A stretch of DNA of 64,000 nt from positions 30,023,653 through 30,087,652 of the forward strand of contig NC_079478.1 in assembly GCF_026230105.1 (NCBI RefSeq), read 5' to 3'. Source of the stretch: Diorhabda sublineata (Eukaryota; Arthropoda; Insecta; Coleoptera; Chrysomelidae). The notes beneath the pieces are model-generated. The model was not told where the DNA came from, did not search any database, and was given only the letters and a program-made list of their open reading frames with translations. The translations under genes and the position numbers were made by a program. This document shows positions 22,311-34,240 of this stretch, in pieces. Within the stretch, counting starts at the first letter, position 1. Every line of letters begins with the position of its first letter.

Positions 22311-24289
22311 TTTCTTTTTTCCTGAAGCTGTAATATAATGCGTTCCTGAGATACAGCCGACGGTCATCCTTAGTTACCCACCGGTATACACGTTCGAGAC
22401 AAGAACGTCCAGCAAGCCCCCTATTCCACTTTTACTCCTAAAATAATATATTGATCGATAATTATAAATCTAATTGTTTATTTGAAACAGCAACCATTTT
22501 TGTTGTTCAGTGTATAGGAGATAATCATTTACGTGCTCAGTTGAGTGTTTTTCAGATTCAAACCCAACTATTAGGTAAGTTGAACTCGAACAAATAAAAT
22601 AAAATAAAACAATAACAAGCAACAGATCATGAACATATTGAACTAGATAAGCCCTCTAAATCCATATTCCAGCGCCGATTAGTGCATATAAACTGTCAAA
22701 ACAAATGGAAAAAAAATGTACTCTTAAAGTTGCAGTTCAAATTCAATATCGCGTGATTGATGCCCCTATTTCCTTAAAAGCAGACCGAAAGAAGAAGAAT
22801 AAGAATTAAAGTATAGCGATGACAGGCAGCTCGTTACTTTGCGTTATTTCAAACCAAGACTGAGTAGAGCAGCTTGTTTAGATAAGTAATAGGTGGGCTT
22901 GTCATAGAATTAAAATGATGGAGAGAAAGCTCCCTTTTATGCGTCTCTCAGAATTTTTATCTCTCCTTCCGCCTGTTCAAATCGCTCGGAAAGCTAATGA
23001 CGTATAGGAAATAAACCAAGTAAATTCACCAGTGATACATTATATCGCGATCGATTCAGCTCTGAAGTAACAATGAAGCAATACACTCCCAACGATGTAT
23101 ATGCATTTCATTAAAATAGGCTAATGTGTCTATTGATTGACAGCAACAGATTCTGCAAACAATTCTGTTAACGCCGATGTATTGTCTCTACAGGCTGGGT
23201 CATACGAAATATCTACAGGATTGATATTACACAATAATAACGTTTCACGTCCGATTGAACATATTATACAATTATGTGGAAAAAATTGTCACAATACCTG
23301 TTAATCCTTCACATGTATTGTCAGTCGAATTATTTTCATTACTGTTCAACGAAAGATATTTAATAACAATGGTAGGTACAATAAATTCTTTCATATACTT
23401 CTGACAATTTAATAGTAAGACTTACTTTTGTGGATCAACTAAACATCTACCGATGTATCTCTACACCTGTATCCGTCACTAATTCTCTTTCAACGGTTTG
23501 ATTTATACATATGTGATTGTGGTGCACGTAACAAAAATGGAAAGGCGGAATCTCTATGCGTCACAATCATGTTTTGTGCGAAATAGAATACTTTGGTAAA
23601 CGATACTCATTGTAAAGTATTAAAAGTGTTTTTTGATAATTTTCTGAGCCATTAATCAGTGATTCGTTGGAATAAAATATTCAAGATTAACTACGAGTGT
23701 TTGGAAGTAGAGTTGCACGCTGACTGACTTGTAAGTTACTTTAACCGGCGGATGTTTTACCTATCCACTCCTTTCTCTTCTCTAAAATAAGAAACACCGT
23801 GAAAGAAACGTTTTCTGGAACGATTGACTTTTAATTAACTGTGACTGTAAAGATACTGTGGAAATTCTAATCAGAAATGAGAGACATACAGAGATGCTAC
23901 AACGGCTGGAAAAATCGTTGGAGTCGGTATATTAGAGGATTCTTTTGAAGAGGATAATGTTGTTAACAAGTCATTTAGTTGACTTGATTGCTAGCCTTCA
24001 ATATGAAACAATGGTAGAACCAGTGAAAAAATTGTTAAAACTGCGATAATAGAGTATTAAGAAATATTAAATGTCCTTCAAAACCAAAACGAAATTGGTC
24101 AGATATTTTTTATCTAGCTTAAAACATGTAAAATAATGTGTTGATGTAAAATTTTTATTTTGGAAGACAAAAATATATCTTTACATTCTAGATTAACTTA
24201 CTCCAACATTTAAAATTGCAGAAGATCTGGAGGAAAAGAAAATCAATCAGTACGAAAATAAAATACGTCCACCAACTATTACTTTGAAA
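22311..24289. other. No gene recognised; first 130 bases less A+T-rich
   Basis: Bases 22311-22440 continue the GC-richer character of the fold-back and may be part of the same element. After that I see ordinary A+T-rich sequence with no motif. Confidence 0.45.
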
Positions 24290-24350
24290 CAGTGACTCCC
24301 AAAGTGGTCCAGGTGCAACCCAAAAGGTCCACGGAAACCACTATGATAAG
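24290..24350 (+). mobile_element. Possible hAT-type transposon terminus
   Basis: CAGTGACTCCCAAAGTGGTC, followed by CAGGTGCAACC and AAAAGGTCCACGG, resembles the ends of hAT/Charlie-type transposons, which start CAGTG and carry CCCAAAGTGGTCC-like subterminal sequence. I could not find the matching inverted end or an 8-base duplication, so this may be a solo end or a MITE remnant. Confidence 0.35.
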
Positions 24351-25299
24351 GGTGTATTTGAATTTCCATAGTCTGTTCTGATTTTTTGAGATGTTGTAAA
24401 TATGGTGTAAATGTATCAACTAAAACTAGCAATTGGTATTTTGAAAGTTACGAGGAAAAAAACTTCCGCTCTAAAATACAGTTTGAAAGGTTTGAACAAT
24501 TTATCTTCTTTTATTCCACTATTATTAAAAAACCTTCATATCTGATTCAATTTCAGCATATTAATATCAGGTTTATTGTTTAAATTTTAATTAAAACAGT
24601 ATCCGTATATGTATACTCAAATTAACATAATCTCTTGGTTCATTAGACTAACTCATACAATTACATACTAATCAATAAACATTGATCCTGATTAAGATAG
24701 AACTGCTGATTGAAACAGAACAAATTCCATTTGATAACTGGATCCACGCGGCTTACACTACCTCGGCAGTAACTTTGGTTAGTTTGGAACAAGCTTATAC
24801 AAGAAATAAAAAATATTCTCATTAAAGTGATTGTGAATATCCATTGAATAAATTGGTAGGTTTGGAAATGTTATTTAAAATTGGCAATAGAGTTAAAATT
24901 ATTCACAAGTATATAAAAATAGGAAATGACTTACCTATTACCAGATAATAGGTATGCCACTCACCTGAAAACAAAAATTTAATATGATATATCAGAAATA
25001 TTTTTCTATTGATGTCATTGATTCGAAAATATACAAAGCCAAGTTATATTTATTTTTAAAAGGGTTGGTTTTTAGGCTGGTTTTGATGTAAACTACATCA
25101 AATTTGTAGAATGAAATGTAATAAAAAGGTTGTTTTTATTAAACAAATTCAAAAAATATCTGTGATTTACGTAGTCAATCTGACTACAGATAGTAGTTAG
25201 CTTCAATATCTATTTTTTTATTGGAGTTCTGGGGATATACCTAGGATTACTTAGAATTAAAGAGAACCATCACATTGTTTGAGATTACTCAGGCACTCT
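24351..25299. other. A+T-rich spacer
   Basis: Nothing is recognised. It could include the interior of the element whose end is at 24290. Confidence 0.4.
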
Positions 25300-25490
25300 T
25301 CTTCTTCATCTTTCTCGTACTTCTACTATTTCTTCTACTATTCAGCTTCTTAAGAAGTATATGTCCATCTTTCGTACCACCTCCTGGGAGGTCGGCCGGG
25401 AGGTTTTGTTAGTTTTCCACCCTTTGCCCATTTAGCTCCTAGATCTTTCATCATTATTTCCAGTACCATCCTCTCGAGATTGTCAATTAT
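25300..25490 (-). mobile_element. LINE 3' end (truncated)
   Basis: The minus strand reads RDNLERMVLEIMMKDLGAKW and then KPPGRPPRRWYERW, the terminal G-R-P-P-x-R-W box of the LINE type also seen at 9.2-9.5 kb. Downstream lies a GAAGAAGAAGA run (RC of about 25306-25316), the simple tail. Only the last 50-60 codons remain. Its 5' side abuts the Penelope-like element starting near 25530. Confidence 0.65.
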
Positions 25491-25529
25491 ACAAAACACA
25501 TACTGAATTTACTGTTTACATTCCCATTA

Positions 25530-26020
25530 CACCAACACTAACAATTACACTGCCCGACGCGCGTTTCGATAACCAAGTTATCGTCTTCAAAGACTGGAGG
25601 TAAACTAAATTCTAATAACTTGACTTACCTGTTTTATACTAAATTTTCCCAACAATAAGCCACCTTCCGAGAAAATTAATTCCAGTGGGAAAAAACTCCT
25701 TGGTGGGAATATTCTTGTTTATATTTTGACTACATCTAGCAATTTCAATGCTCTCAAATGCATCAAATGATTTATTATTGGATACATTTTTCAACAATTT
25801 TACATTATTAATATTTATGCAATGATTGTGACTGGCAGCGTAATCGGCAATACCTGATTTTCCGGTATTTATGGGAAAAATTAGTATAAAAAAGATAAGG
25901 CAAGTTTAGTTTACTCAGTCTCTGAAGACGATAATTTGGTTATCGAAACGCGCGTAAGGCAGTGTAATTGTGAGTGTTGGTGTAGTGGTGGTGTATTCAG
26001 TATGAATATCGCCAACGGTT
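25530..26020 (-). mobile_element. Short Penelope-like copy with inverted terminal sequences
   Basis: Near-identical tips face each other at about 25530-25613 and 25905-25990. Shared blocks include ACACCAACACT, AATTACACTGCC, CGCGTTTCGATAACCAA and TTATCGTCTTCA. Between them, on the minus strand, lies only the last part of the GIY-YIG region: NVKLLKNVSNNKSFDAFESI, then the 3' untranslated part. The same interior and tip occur at 33.4-33.8 kb, so this is an internally deleted copy of that element. The second, inverted tip on the 5' side fits the unusual inverted or partly duplicated ends described for Penelope. Confidence 0.75.
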
Positions 26021-27297
26021 CCAGAAATTCCAACTTAATACAAAACACATATTAATGTTGAATGAACTAACCTTTAAATTATGTTTTAAATGCTGTTAGT
26101 GTTAGAGTTTCGAATGCATTTAGTAAGTTTGGAAAAATACATTTTTTAAAGAAAATTTCCAATTTTTTCAAGGAGGAAACATTGAAAATTCAGATACATG
26201 CGTACCTTATAAATCGAATTAGACATATATAATTTACATCCGTTCATAATTGAATCACAATAAAATAATACCACTTCAGTTTACACTGACTGTGAAATTA
26301 ATGGAAAATATATATTTTTTGCTTCACTAAAAAAGTGTTTGAAACGTATAAAGTCAAACTAATATAACTGGATTATTCCAAAAATGATAACTGAATATTT
26401 GATATAATAAAGATGAAGAAAATCAACTCCTCACAAAAACTCTGTGAAATTAAATCAATTTTGCTACATATGTGGTAAATTTAGCTAACAAAAATAACGA
26501 AAACAGTATAACCAATAAACAAGCATATAACGTAAATTTTAGATTATGATTACGACAACAAACCAAATCCTGTGCTCGACACAAAATTTTAGTCACTTTC
26601 ATTCTGCAGTCAAAAAGAAACTTTCGTTTGTGATATGGAACCTATGGTTTGTGACATTGATAACCTATGATATGGATAGAGCCAAAGAATCACCAGGACA
26701 TCAGCTATTTTTGTAGGGTTGAATGCATGGCTCATGTTAAATAATTTTGTTCTTGTTCTATATTTAATGCTTTGCCAAACTTTTTTGAATTTCTCCTAAG
26801 CTATAAGACTAAAAAATTGTTGATGATAAAAAACATGCTCAAAGGATATTTTTTTTCCATCCTTATCTGCTTTTGTCAGATCAATCGAAAAGATGTTTTA
26901 TTTTTTGTTTGTTGATTTGTGTTACGTTCAACTGTTTAGTTTGATAAAAACTAAATAACATTATTGATGTAATGTTTTTTTTCAAGAATGAAAATTGATT
27001 AAAATAATTAAATTAAATGCAATTTTCTAAATTTATTTAATATTTCATAATAAGAGCCGCGCGACGTTTTTTGTTATTATCTAAGACCCGCTATTAGTCC
27101 AGTCTTCAACGGTTTTTAGCTAGCAATTCTTTCGAACCACAACGATTATCATGTAGTAAATGCCTCCAGAATCAAAATTTTCATAGTGTGCTGTCTGATC
27201 TGGAGGGGGAATCCACCTTTTTTCAAGGTGGAAATTAATAAATGGTAGCTAACCACAGAAATCGATCAATCAGCCAATTTTAAGCAGAAAATGTTTC
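26021..27297. other. A+T-rich interval, no gene recognised
   Basis: Bases 27055-27240 are somewhat richer in G+C and CG dinucleotides but hold no motif I know. Confidence 0.45.
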
Positions 27298-27745
27298 ATG
27301 CATATTTTTCACAATATCAATACTTTTATAGCTAATCAGGATTACACATTCAAAAAACTTGAGACATTTGAGATTTGGCTCTATAGACGCATTCTTAAGA
27401 TACCTTGGACTAACAGAATCACTAACCACGAAGTACTAAGACGCATTGGTCGCAAAAGAAAGCTGTTGGTAATTATTAAGATAAGAAAAACATCTTACAT
27501 AGGACACATCTTACGCAACGACAAATACCTTCAGCTACAGAACATAATGCAGGGCAGAGTAGAGGGAAAGAAAGGCATCGACAGGAAGAAGAAATCCTGG
27601 TTCCGTAACATAAGAGAATGGACGAATCTCCGAGTCGGAGAATTGTTTCATGTTGCGAGGGACAGAGACCCATTTAACGTGGTCACCAACCTCCAATCAA
27701 AAAACGGCATGTCAAGAAGAAGAAAAACCTTTTTTAGTTAATTAT
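27298..27745 (+). mobile_element. LINE C-terminal ORF fragment (147 codons open)
   Basis: The open frame 27298-27741 is one of the two longest in the window. It reads KLETFEIWLYRRILKIPWTN, VLRRIGRKR, TSYIGHILRNDKYLQLQ, GRVEGKKGIDRKKKSWFRNI and REWTNLRVGELFHVARDR. This is the conserved region after the reverse transcriptase in a common insect LINE type, in which L-E-A-F-E-M-W-x-Y-R-R-I-L is followed by L-G-H-I-x-R and R-E-W-T. The 3' end has AAGAAGAAGAAAAA at about 27715. Upstream of about 27330 homology stops, so this is a 5'-truncated insertion. The long open frame suggests it is younger than most relics here. Confidence 0.85.
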
Positions 27746-28980
27746 ACATTTCTCAGTAAAAATCGTTGTGAACAAAGCTGAAGCATGTAAGCTTGATTTT
27801 ACTCAGAATAATAATGGGAAATACCACAAACATACTTAATGTAATTCATAATTTGAAAAAATATATTCAAAAGGCTAATATTAAAATCATGCGTTTTTGA
27901 GCACCCATTATTTATATAGGATGGAGTATGTCCAAAATTAGAAGAGTAAACACGTTGAGCTACTTCTTAAGTAGTTTTTCCTCAATAATTAATTAAATGA
28001 GAATAGAATTTTGAATTGAAAAAATGGAATCAAAAATTCAAGATTATGATGCCTATAGAAATAATAACAAAAAATTTTGCATTGAGATTTTTTCCAGCTT
28101 TCTTTATATTGGATAAGGGGAAATTGGTTGTGAAAAATTATGATGTTGTGCATTCTGAAATATAACGGAATATTTAACGTGTACTATTCAATTTGGATTT
28201 TATTCAATGAAGCGAGATTTAACTCATGAAATGTTTTTTCTTCGTATTTATAAGGTATGCTAGTTTTCCTTCTTATAGTATCGAATCCCCACATCAGATA
28301 TATAGGATAAATAAGGCAAGACAAGCTTAATTCCAAAATTTATACAAATTAATTTTGTCCGAAAACATTAATAACCTTTTATTACTGTTGGTGACTGGAC
28401 TATATAAATCTATGCGAGGATATTCAGAATTGTTTGTTCTACTGCGATTTCAGATTTTGGAATGCTTAAGTCGTCGATTTAAAAAATTCAAGTTGCATTT
28501 ACTGAGTAATAAATATTCAGAAATAACATTTCTTCTATTGACCTGTAGTGATAAATATCTTCAAGTATCCTTGTTAAAAAAGTTACCTGTAATAAAAGCT
28601 CATTGTATTTACAAATTACATTAACGAATAAGCTATTATCTTAGCGGTACCTTGAAATAATTAGAGTACATAGTACATAAAAATAAAAAATTCACAAGTG
28701 CTTCATTACAAAACTGTAATTTCCCTCATCTGTACAATAGCAAGTTAATAATAACAAATTATATATAAACACATTTTTAGATTCATTGTAACACCATTGT
28801 AGTAATCCCAGTTCATTACTTTGATAACAAATATCATCTGCTATTTCTCTGCAAGTGATACGCAACAAGTGTCATTGTATAATATAATATGTAATAAATG
28901 AAAATAGATCTTTTTCAAGCAGTTTTGCACGCTGATTCCAAGAATGCAATTCGTTTTTTTTTCTTCCATTTTCCTTTTTT
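27746..28980. other. A+T-rich interval, no gene recognised
   Basis: The leucine-rich 89-codon ORF at 28355-28624 has no recognisable motif. A strong pyrimidine tract begins near 28952 and runs into the possible splice acceptor at 28985-28986. Confidence 0.45.
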
Positions 28981-28986
28981 CCTGAG

Positions 28987-29359
28987 GATTCATTCCCGGA
29001 GGGATTTACATGTACATCGATCTGTTACATGTTTTTCTTGTCTTCTTGGCTGCGGGCCAGCTGCAAATTTCTTCCAATCATGCATCGCATACAATCATCC
29101 AGCAAATTGCTGGAAACAAATATAGTATAAATGCAGCAAATGCCCTTTGGGATCTCTATGGTATGGCGGGAACCGCAGAATCAAGTAAATGACTGTTATT
29201 TTTGTATGGTCATGATATGGATATGGATATAGTCTAAAAGTTGTTTAATGCTGCATTTCTTCAGCAATAGGACCTTTACCACAAGGGCCAGATCTACTGA
29301 TTCCACCTGGCATTTTGATCAATTCATCAGCTAAAACTGAGAGTGAGACCAATTCATAA
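28987..29359 (+). CDS. Possible two-exon small secreted peptide gene
   Basis: A pyrimidine-rich tract ends in CTGAG at 28986, a plausible splice acceptor. From the ATG at 29010 the first 25 residues include LLHVFLVFLAAGQL, which looks like a signal peptide with cleavage after AAG. Residues to about 58 are polar, with NAANALWDLYGMAGT. An intron of 80 bases is predicted: donor GTAAAT at 29185, acceptor CTTCAG ending at 29264. The frame then continues as PLPQGPDLLIPPGILINSS to a stop at 29357-29359, or splices again at GTGAG near 29342. The total is about 89 residues. I do not recognise the product. Splice sites and hydrophobicity are seen; a functional gene is inference. Confidence 0.3.
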
Positions 29360-29377
29360 GAGGATGAATTTACTCTA

Positions 29378-30410
29378 GGAAGACGCAATAAACCACAGCT
29401 GTTTACTCAAGCAGAATTAAATGATTTGGTTAGAGATTTCAGTTTATCGAAAGAGGAAACTGAAGTTCTAGGCTCAGAACTGGAATAAAAAAGGTACATT
29501 ATTTCTATTGTATCTCTAAAGAGATCGAGATGTACAATCTTTCTTTAGAGAAAAAGATTCTATTTTATTTTGATGTAATATTCCTGATCGAATGAAATAT
29601 ATTGGAATCACTTAAAAATTTCAGTTGCTCAATTAGTTCAAATGAAGCACATGAAAATGTGAAATCCTATAGGGTACCAATGCATATACATAGTACCAAT
29701 GGCTTATGTATGTGCTGATTTCAAAATAATATACCTTCTACTAGCTGGGTTATACGAAAATTCTCTACTTCTCATGTGAATAGAACAGTAGAACTCGTGA
29801 CAAGCACTAGAAATAAAAATCAAGGCCTAAACCACAAAATTTTGTACCTGGTACGAAAAAATATCCTGCACGAATACTTGATTGACCCTTAAAAGATTGA
29901 CCGCTGCACATAACGATCGAATTCATGAAGTCATGTGTGACTGCTTTATCAAAAACAGTGCCAGAACGATAGTTGAAGTATCTTTCAGAGAAACTCTCTC
30001 GCATTACCTCAGAAAAAATCAAGGCAGGAATTTTCGAAAAGTATCAGGAAGAAAAACTAGTTTAGATGAGCTTTGAAAAGGTTAAGCGCGGTTTTCTGGG
30101 TAACAATAGAGATTTCGACTACAAAAACCTATTGGGAACAAGATACGCCATTATAACAATCTTGACTGCAACATAAGCGTGAAAGTGCATTTTCTACATT
30201 CCTATCTTGACTATTTCCCTGAGAACCTAGGTGATTACAGTGAAGAGCAGGGTGAACGGTTCCACCAAGACATAGAAGAAACGGTATCAAAGTAGGTGGG
30301 AAAGAAATATGATGGCTGACTACTGCTGGAATCTCAAGAAATCCAAAATATGTGCAGGAAATCAAAAAAACGGAAGTTCGAAATCTAAAATAAATTCTTT
30401 TACGTTACTA
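29378..30410 (+). pseudogene. Broken member of an uncharacterised repeated animal protein family
   Basis: The plus strand starts with PQLFTQAELNDLVRDFSLSK (from about 29390) and LGSELE to 29490. It resumes near 29780 with KNILHEYLIDP and, through frameshifts, residues matching LHIKLGLMK, SEKLSRITSEKIKAGIFE and FEKVKRGFLGNNRDF. Then come VKVHFLHSYLDYFPENLG, EEQGERFHQDIEETVSKYQG and MMADYCWNLKK (30180-30345). I know this order from a multicopy protein of unknown function found in many arthropod genomes, roughly 400 or more residues long. About 150 residues in the middle are missing here. Stops and shifts show it is dead. Whether the family is a transposon gene or an expanded host gene is unclear to me. 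Confidence 0.7.
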
Positions 30411-31863
30411 TCCTATCGGATTTCACATACTTTCAAAAGCCTTATTTTTTTTTAATTAATTGATAATTTATCCTTTGTCAACTATTTACATCCATCCACA
30501 CATCTCTGTACACGTAAACTAATATTGGAAACAAAATTGATGTTTTTCTTCATAAAAAACATATCATAGTGAAATTAGATTATGAAAAACAGAAAGCAGA
30601 TATAGAATGTGCCAACATTTGAGAAACATCTATTTCTATTGAATCATCTGTAAAAATTTTTATATACAGGCTGATGTAATCAATCATTTCTGCTACCCAC
30701 TATTACAAATGAATCGATATCCCCTTTCCAAAAACATCACTACAATTTTTTGTGTCAAAAAAGTTTAACTCAAGACGTACTTTTTCACAATAGTAGTTGT
30801 ATGCTTCTACTTGGATTGCTGATTACTGGATTGTTAAATTCCAATGCTCCATCGACTTCAAACCGGGGATAAATTGGGCTTTGTCTTTTACACGACAACT
30901 TAAATAAAAAACATTCAACAGGAGTATTAAAGTCACGCGTACTCGTATATACCGAAAACAAAGTTATTATACAACGCAAAACGTGTGAATAATGTTTGGG
31001 TAGTAAGGACGACGACAACGGAGTCGAAAATGGGTGTATTTTTCAAGATTCATGTAGGGATAAATCTGACACATTTAAGATCAAGATTATGGTAATATCA
31101 AAAGAAATCACAATAATTTTATCAAATTAATAAATAAAATTACAATAGAAAGTGTTCTTCACATTTATTCAGGAAACTGCTCAAGTGCTCCACAAAAACT
31201 TATAATCTTCCGAAGAGTATAAATGTAATCCAGCTTTGTAAAAATTCTGGTTTTTTTAATGAGAAATATCCTAATCCTTATTCATGACTTAACTCTGATT
31301 TGGTAAGTTCATGTTTCTTTTAAATTATCCGCAAGACGTGCTGCTTATTGTGTTCTAGTTTCATTACTATATTAAGGGTCCTTAGAGGAGCCGTATTCCA
31401 AGATTAAAACGTAATCAACAAAACCAGTTTTCATTTGAAAATTTCTTGATTTTCATGAAATAAGTAAATGTGGATTCTTTATTACTGTTTCAGTGGTGTG
31501 CATTTAAGATATATTATTTTTTATGTATTTATAAGATAGGAATTGTCTTACATAAAAAGGAGACTCATAATTGCACCTGATTAGATGTTTATTTTATTTA
31601 GTTTCCAGTCATTTTGTGAATTATTATATTATTATGCAGGTACAAGAGATGATTCCACTTCTAAAGAATATATAATGTGTTTTGGTAATAATAAAAGTAT
31701 TTAGTAGTTCCAGTAAAAAAGAAAAATGATATTTTGTTACTGAGGATATTCAGGAATTTTTAATTGCGTTTCCAATATTGTTAACTATCAAATGGAATTT
31801 CAAAAGAGCAAAATTTGAAGTTGTGATTTTTGGTGTTGAAGTTGATGATATTTATATTGTTCT
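30411..31863. other. A+T-rich interval, no gene recognised
   Basis: ORFs such as 30785-31018 are short and anonymous. Nothing else is seen. Confidence 0.45.
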
Positions 31864-31945
31864 TCGTTACCACTACACCAGCACTGACAATTACACTGTC
31901 TGACATTCGTTTGTATAACGAAGTTATCGTATTCTGAGGATAAAA
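31864..31945. mobile_element. Solo Penelope-like terminal sequence
   Basis: CCACTACACCAGCACTGACA, ATTACACTGTCTGACATTCG and AACGAAGTTATCGTATTCTG repeat the terminal block found at 25.53, 33.41 and, in part, 49.5 kb. The orientation is the same as at 33.4 kb. No GIY-YIG coding sequence follows, so it is a solo tip or a copy deleted internally. Confidence 0.65.
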
Positions 31946-33384
31946 CAGTATTCTTTGATAGTTCTTTGAGTCCTATAATATTATCACACACTCCTATGTA
32001 TAATGATAATGAAAATAATAATTTATCGATTATTAAGGATAATAATGAATTCATTCCATTTCCGCAATCTGACACTTATGTCAGATTTCTTCTTAGATGA
32101 ATGTAGATCTTGAATTATATAGCTTAGTTTAGAATGAAATGTAGCATTTTTACTGTACTTGAAGGTGAAAATTTCTCTTCCTTTTCATCTTTGCCTACTA
32201 CTAATTGAGTCAAATAATGGAATTTCATCTGACAGGGTTGTAATTTGGCTTTTATGGAAAACCCCTCTCCTACTACTGTAATGTTCGTCCCATTTATTTG
32301 GACAGGTTTTAATGACAATGTGTGATGGATTCTTACACACGGTGAGACCTTCAAGGAACACAAAGAAGTACCCGGCGTATCCGCCAAACAATAACTTCAA
32401 TTGACATAATAGAACAGAACCGGCTTCAAACTCTTTATCAGTAGACGAGTAGTTCAGTTTTTCAAGAACAAGAAATTTTGTCTTGATGCCTTTTATTTGG
32501 AACATGGATAATAACATTTTGTAATCAATAATGCCTTTGTCTTCACTCTTTGTTAAGAAGAAGTCACAAATATATAAACACTAACCCAAAAAGTATGTAA
32601 ATCTGTTAGAAATACAATGACCTACTTCTGTGTCTGTTATTTATTAAATAAATGCTTAAAATGAGAATGTCTTTCATAATAAGTTGAAGAATATATTAAT
32701 TTTACTATCAAGATGTAATACAATGAAACTGATGTTTTGTTGTAAACGAACATACGATATGTAATATATTTTCGCAATATCAATTTAGTTTGAATTAGTG
32801 CAATTTTTCACGTCAGAAATTATCAATCAATATCTATAAACAGAATATTAACTAAATATTCACTTTACATCCATGTTAAGTTTCGTTTAAACAGTGATTA
32901 TATAAAAGAGATCCGGTTCTGAATCCGTAAAACGGCAGCTGTGATCTCGTGTTTTTTGGGACATAGTGAGAAAGCAGTGATAAGAAAAATAATCGGTTTA
33001 CCGATAATTGATTCCACCGAACATTATTCATAGAGATAGAAAAGGAGATTTAGGGAAACTACCATGAATTAAGGTAAAGTCACGTATGATAGGGGCGGGT
33101 GAATCGGCTGTTATAATAATTTTTAAGATGTATTTCCAGAAAAATATTGATTCTGTAGTACATATGTACGTAGAACGAATTTGCGACCACACACGTATCA
33201 TCTTTCACACTTGGGAATTGCAATATATAACAATTATAATTTTACAATAACAAAATAATTGAATAAGACATATTTTGACCTTCTTTTTGAAATTTTTCAT
33301 GTAAGTTCCTCGTATTATAGATCATTTCTTCAAATCTCGATAAGAATATCTATCTACTAAAATGGAATTTCTTGAATCGTTGAC
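31946..33384. other. Unassigned; overlapping minus-strand ORFs at 32124-32517
   Basis: Two minus-strand frames overlap, 32185-32517 (110 codons) and 32124-32387 (87 codons). They include FEAGSVLLCQLKLLFGGYAG and KPVQINGTNITVVGEGFSIK. The pattern suggests one coding sequence with a frame change near 32380. I do not recognise it, and chance cannot be excluded. The rest is A+T-rich. Confidence 0.35.
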
Positions 33385-34240
33385 GATATTCATTCTGAAC
33401 ACATTGTTCACACCACCACTACACTAACAATCACAATTACACTGTCTGACGTGCGTTTCGATAACTAAGTTATCGTCTTCAGAGCAGAGACTGGAAATAA
33501 ACTAAAATCTAATGACTTGACTTACCTGTTTTACACTAAATTTGCCTTCCAATGAACACTTTCCCGCGAAAATTGATTTTAGCGGGAATCACATTCAATC
33601 CTTGACTACTAAACTATAGAGTGGGCTATAAGGAATTGTCCCTATTTGAGCTACTCTTACGTCTAGTAGTTTCATTGCTTTCAAATGCATCCAACAATTT
33701 ATTATTTGATACATTTTTTAACAATTTTACATTATTAATATTTATGTCATAATTATGACTGGCAGCGTGATAGACAATACCTGGTTTTTCAGTCCTTCGA
33801 TATTTCAAATGTGCTCTTTAAACCGAGCAATAATGGATCCTCTAGTCTGCCCAATATACTTTCCGTCACAATCACCACAGCTGATTTCATATATACCACT
33901 CTTTTCCAAATTAGATATTTTATCATTAGGATTTCCCAACAATTGTATGGATAGAATGAAAAGAATCAGCCGGGATGTACCTGCACGTAGCTGTGTTTTT
34001 CCTAAATACATCAAATTCTAACCGAATTGTGATAATTCCTGATTACTAAAGTATCTAAAAATGGTAACTGTTCCTTATTTTCCATTTCATAGGTGAAATT
34101 TATATATGGATAATTTGAGTTGAGTTCCAAAATGAATTCATCTGCGTTTGCCTTCTACGTATTGAATATGGCGAAAATATCATCCATATATCTGTACTTT
34201 ACTCTGGGAAAATACTGAAACTTTTGACTGATGTGTATTC
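33385..34240 (-). mobile_element. Penelope-like element: reverse transcriptase end plus GIY-YIG nuclease
   Basis: Read on the minus strand, YRYMDDIFAIFNT (34165-34200) is reverse transcriptase motif C with the catalytic DD. ADEFILELNSNYPYINFTYE and QLPFLDTLVIRN follow, the usual thumb-side motifs. After stops and a shift the GIY-YIG domain reads GIYEISCGDCDGKYIGQTRG (33840-33905), ARFKEHI, KPGIVYHAASHNYDI and NVKLLKNVSNNKLLDAFES. A 3' untranslated stretch leads to the terminal block at about 33400-33495. Sequence 5' of motif C is missing. The order, RT then GIY-YIG, is diagnostic for Penelope-like elements. At least two frame breaks inactivate it. Confidence 0.85.

Noticed and set aside
25530..25990. 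Possible CRISPR-like or tandem repeat pair
   Set aside because: The repeats are inverted and belong to a Penelope-like element, and there is no regular spacer array.
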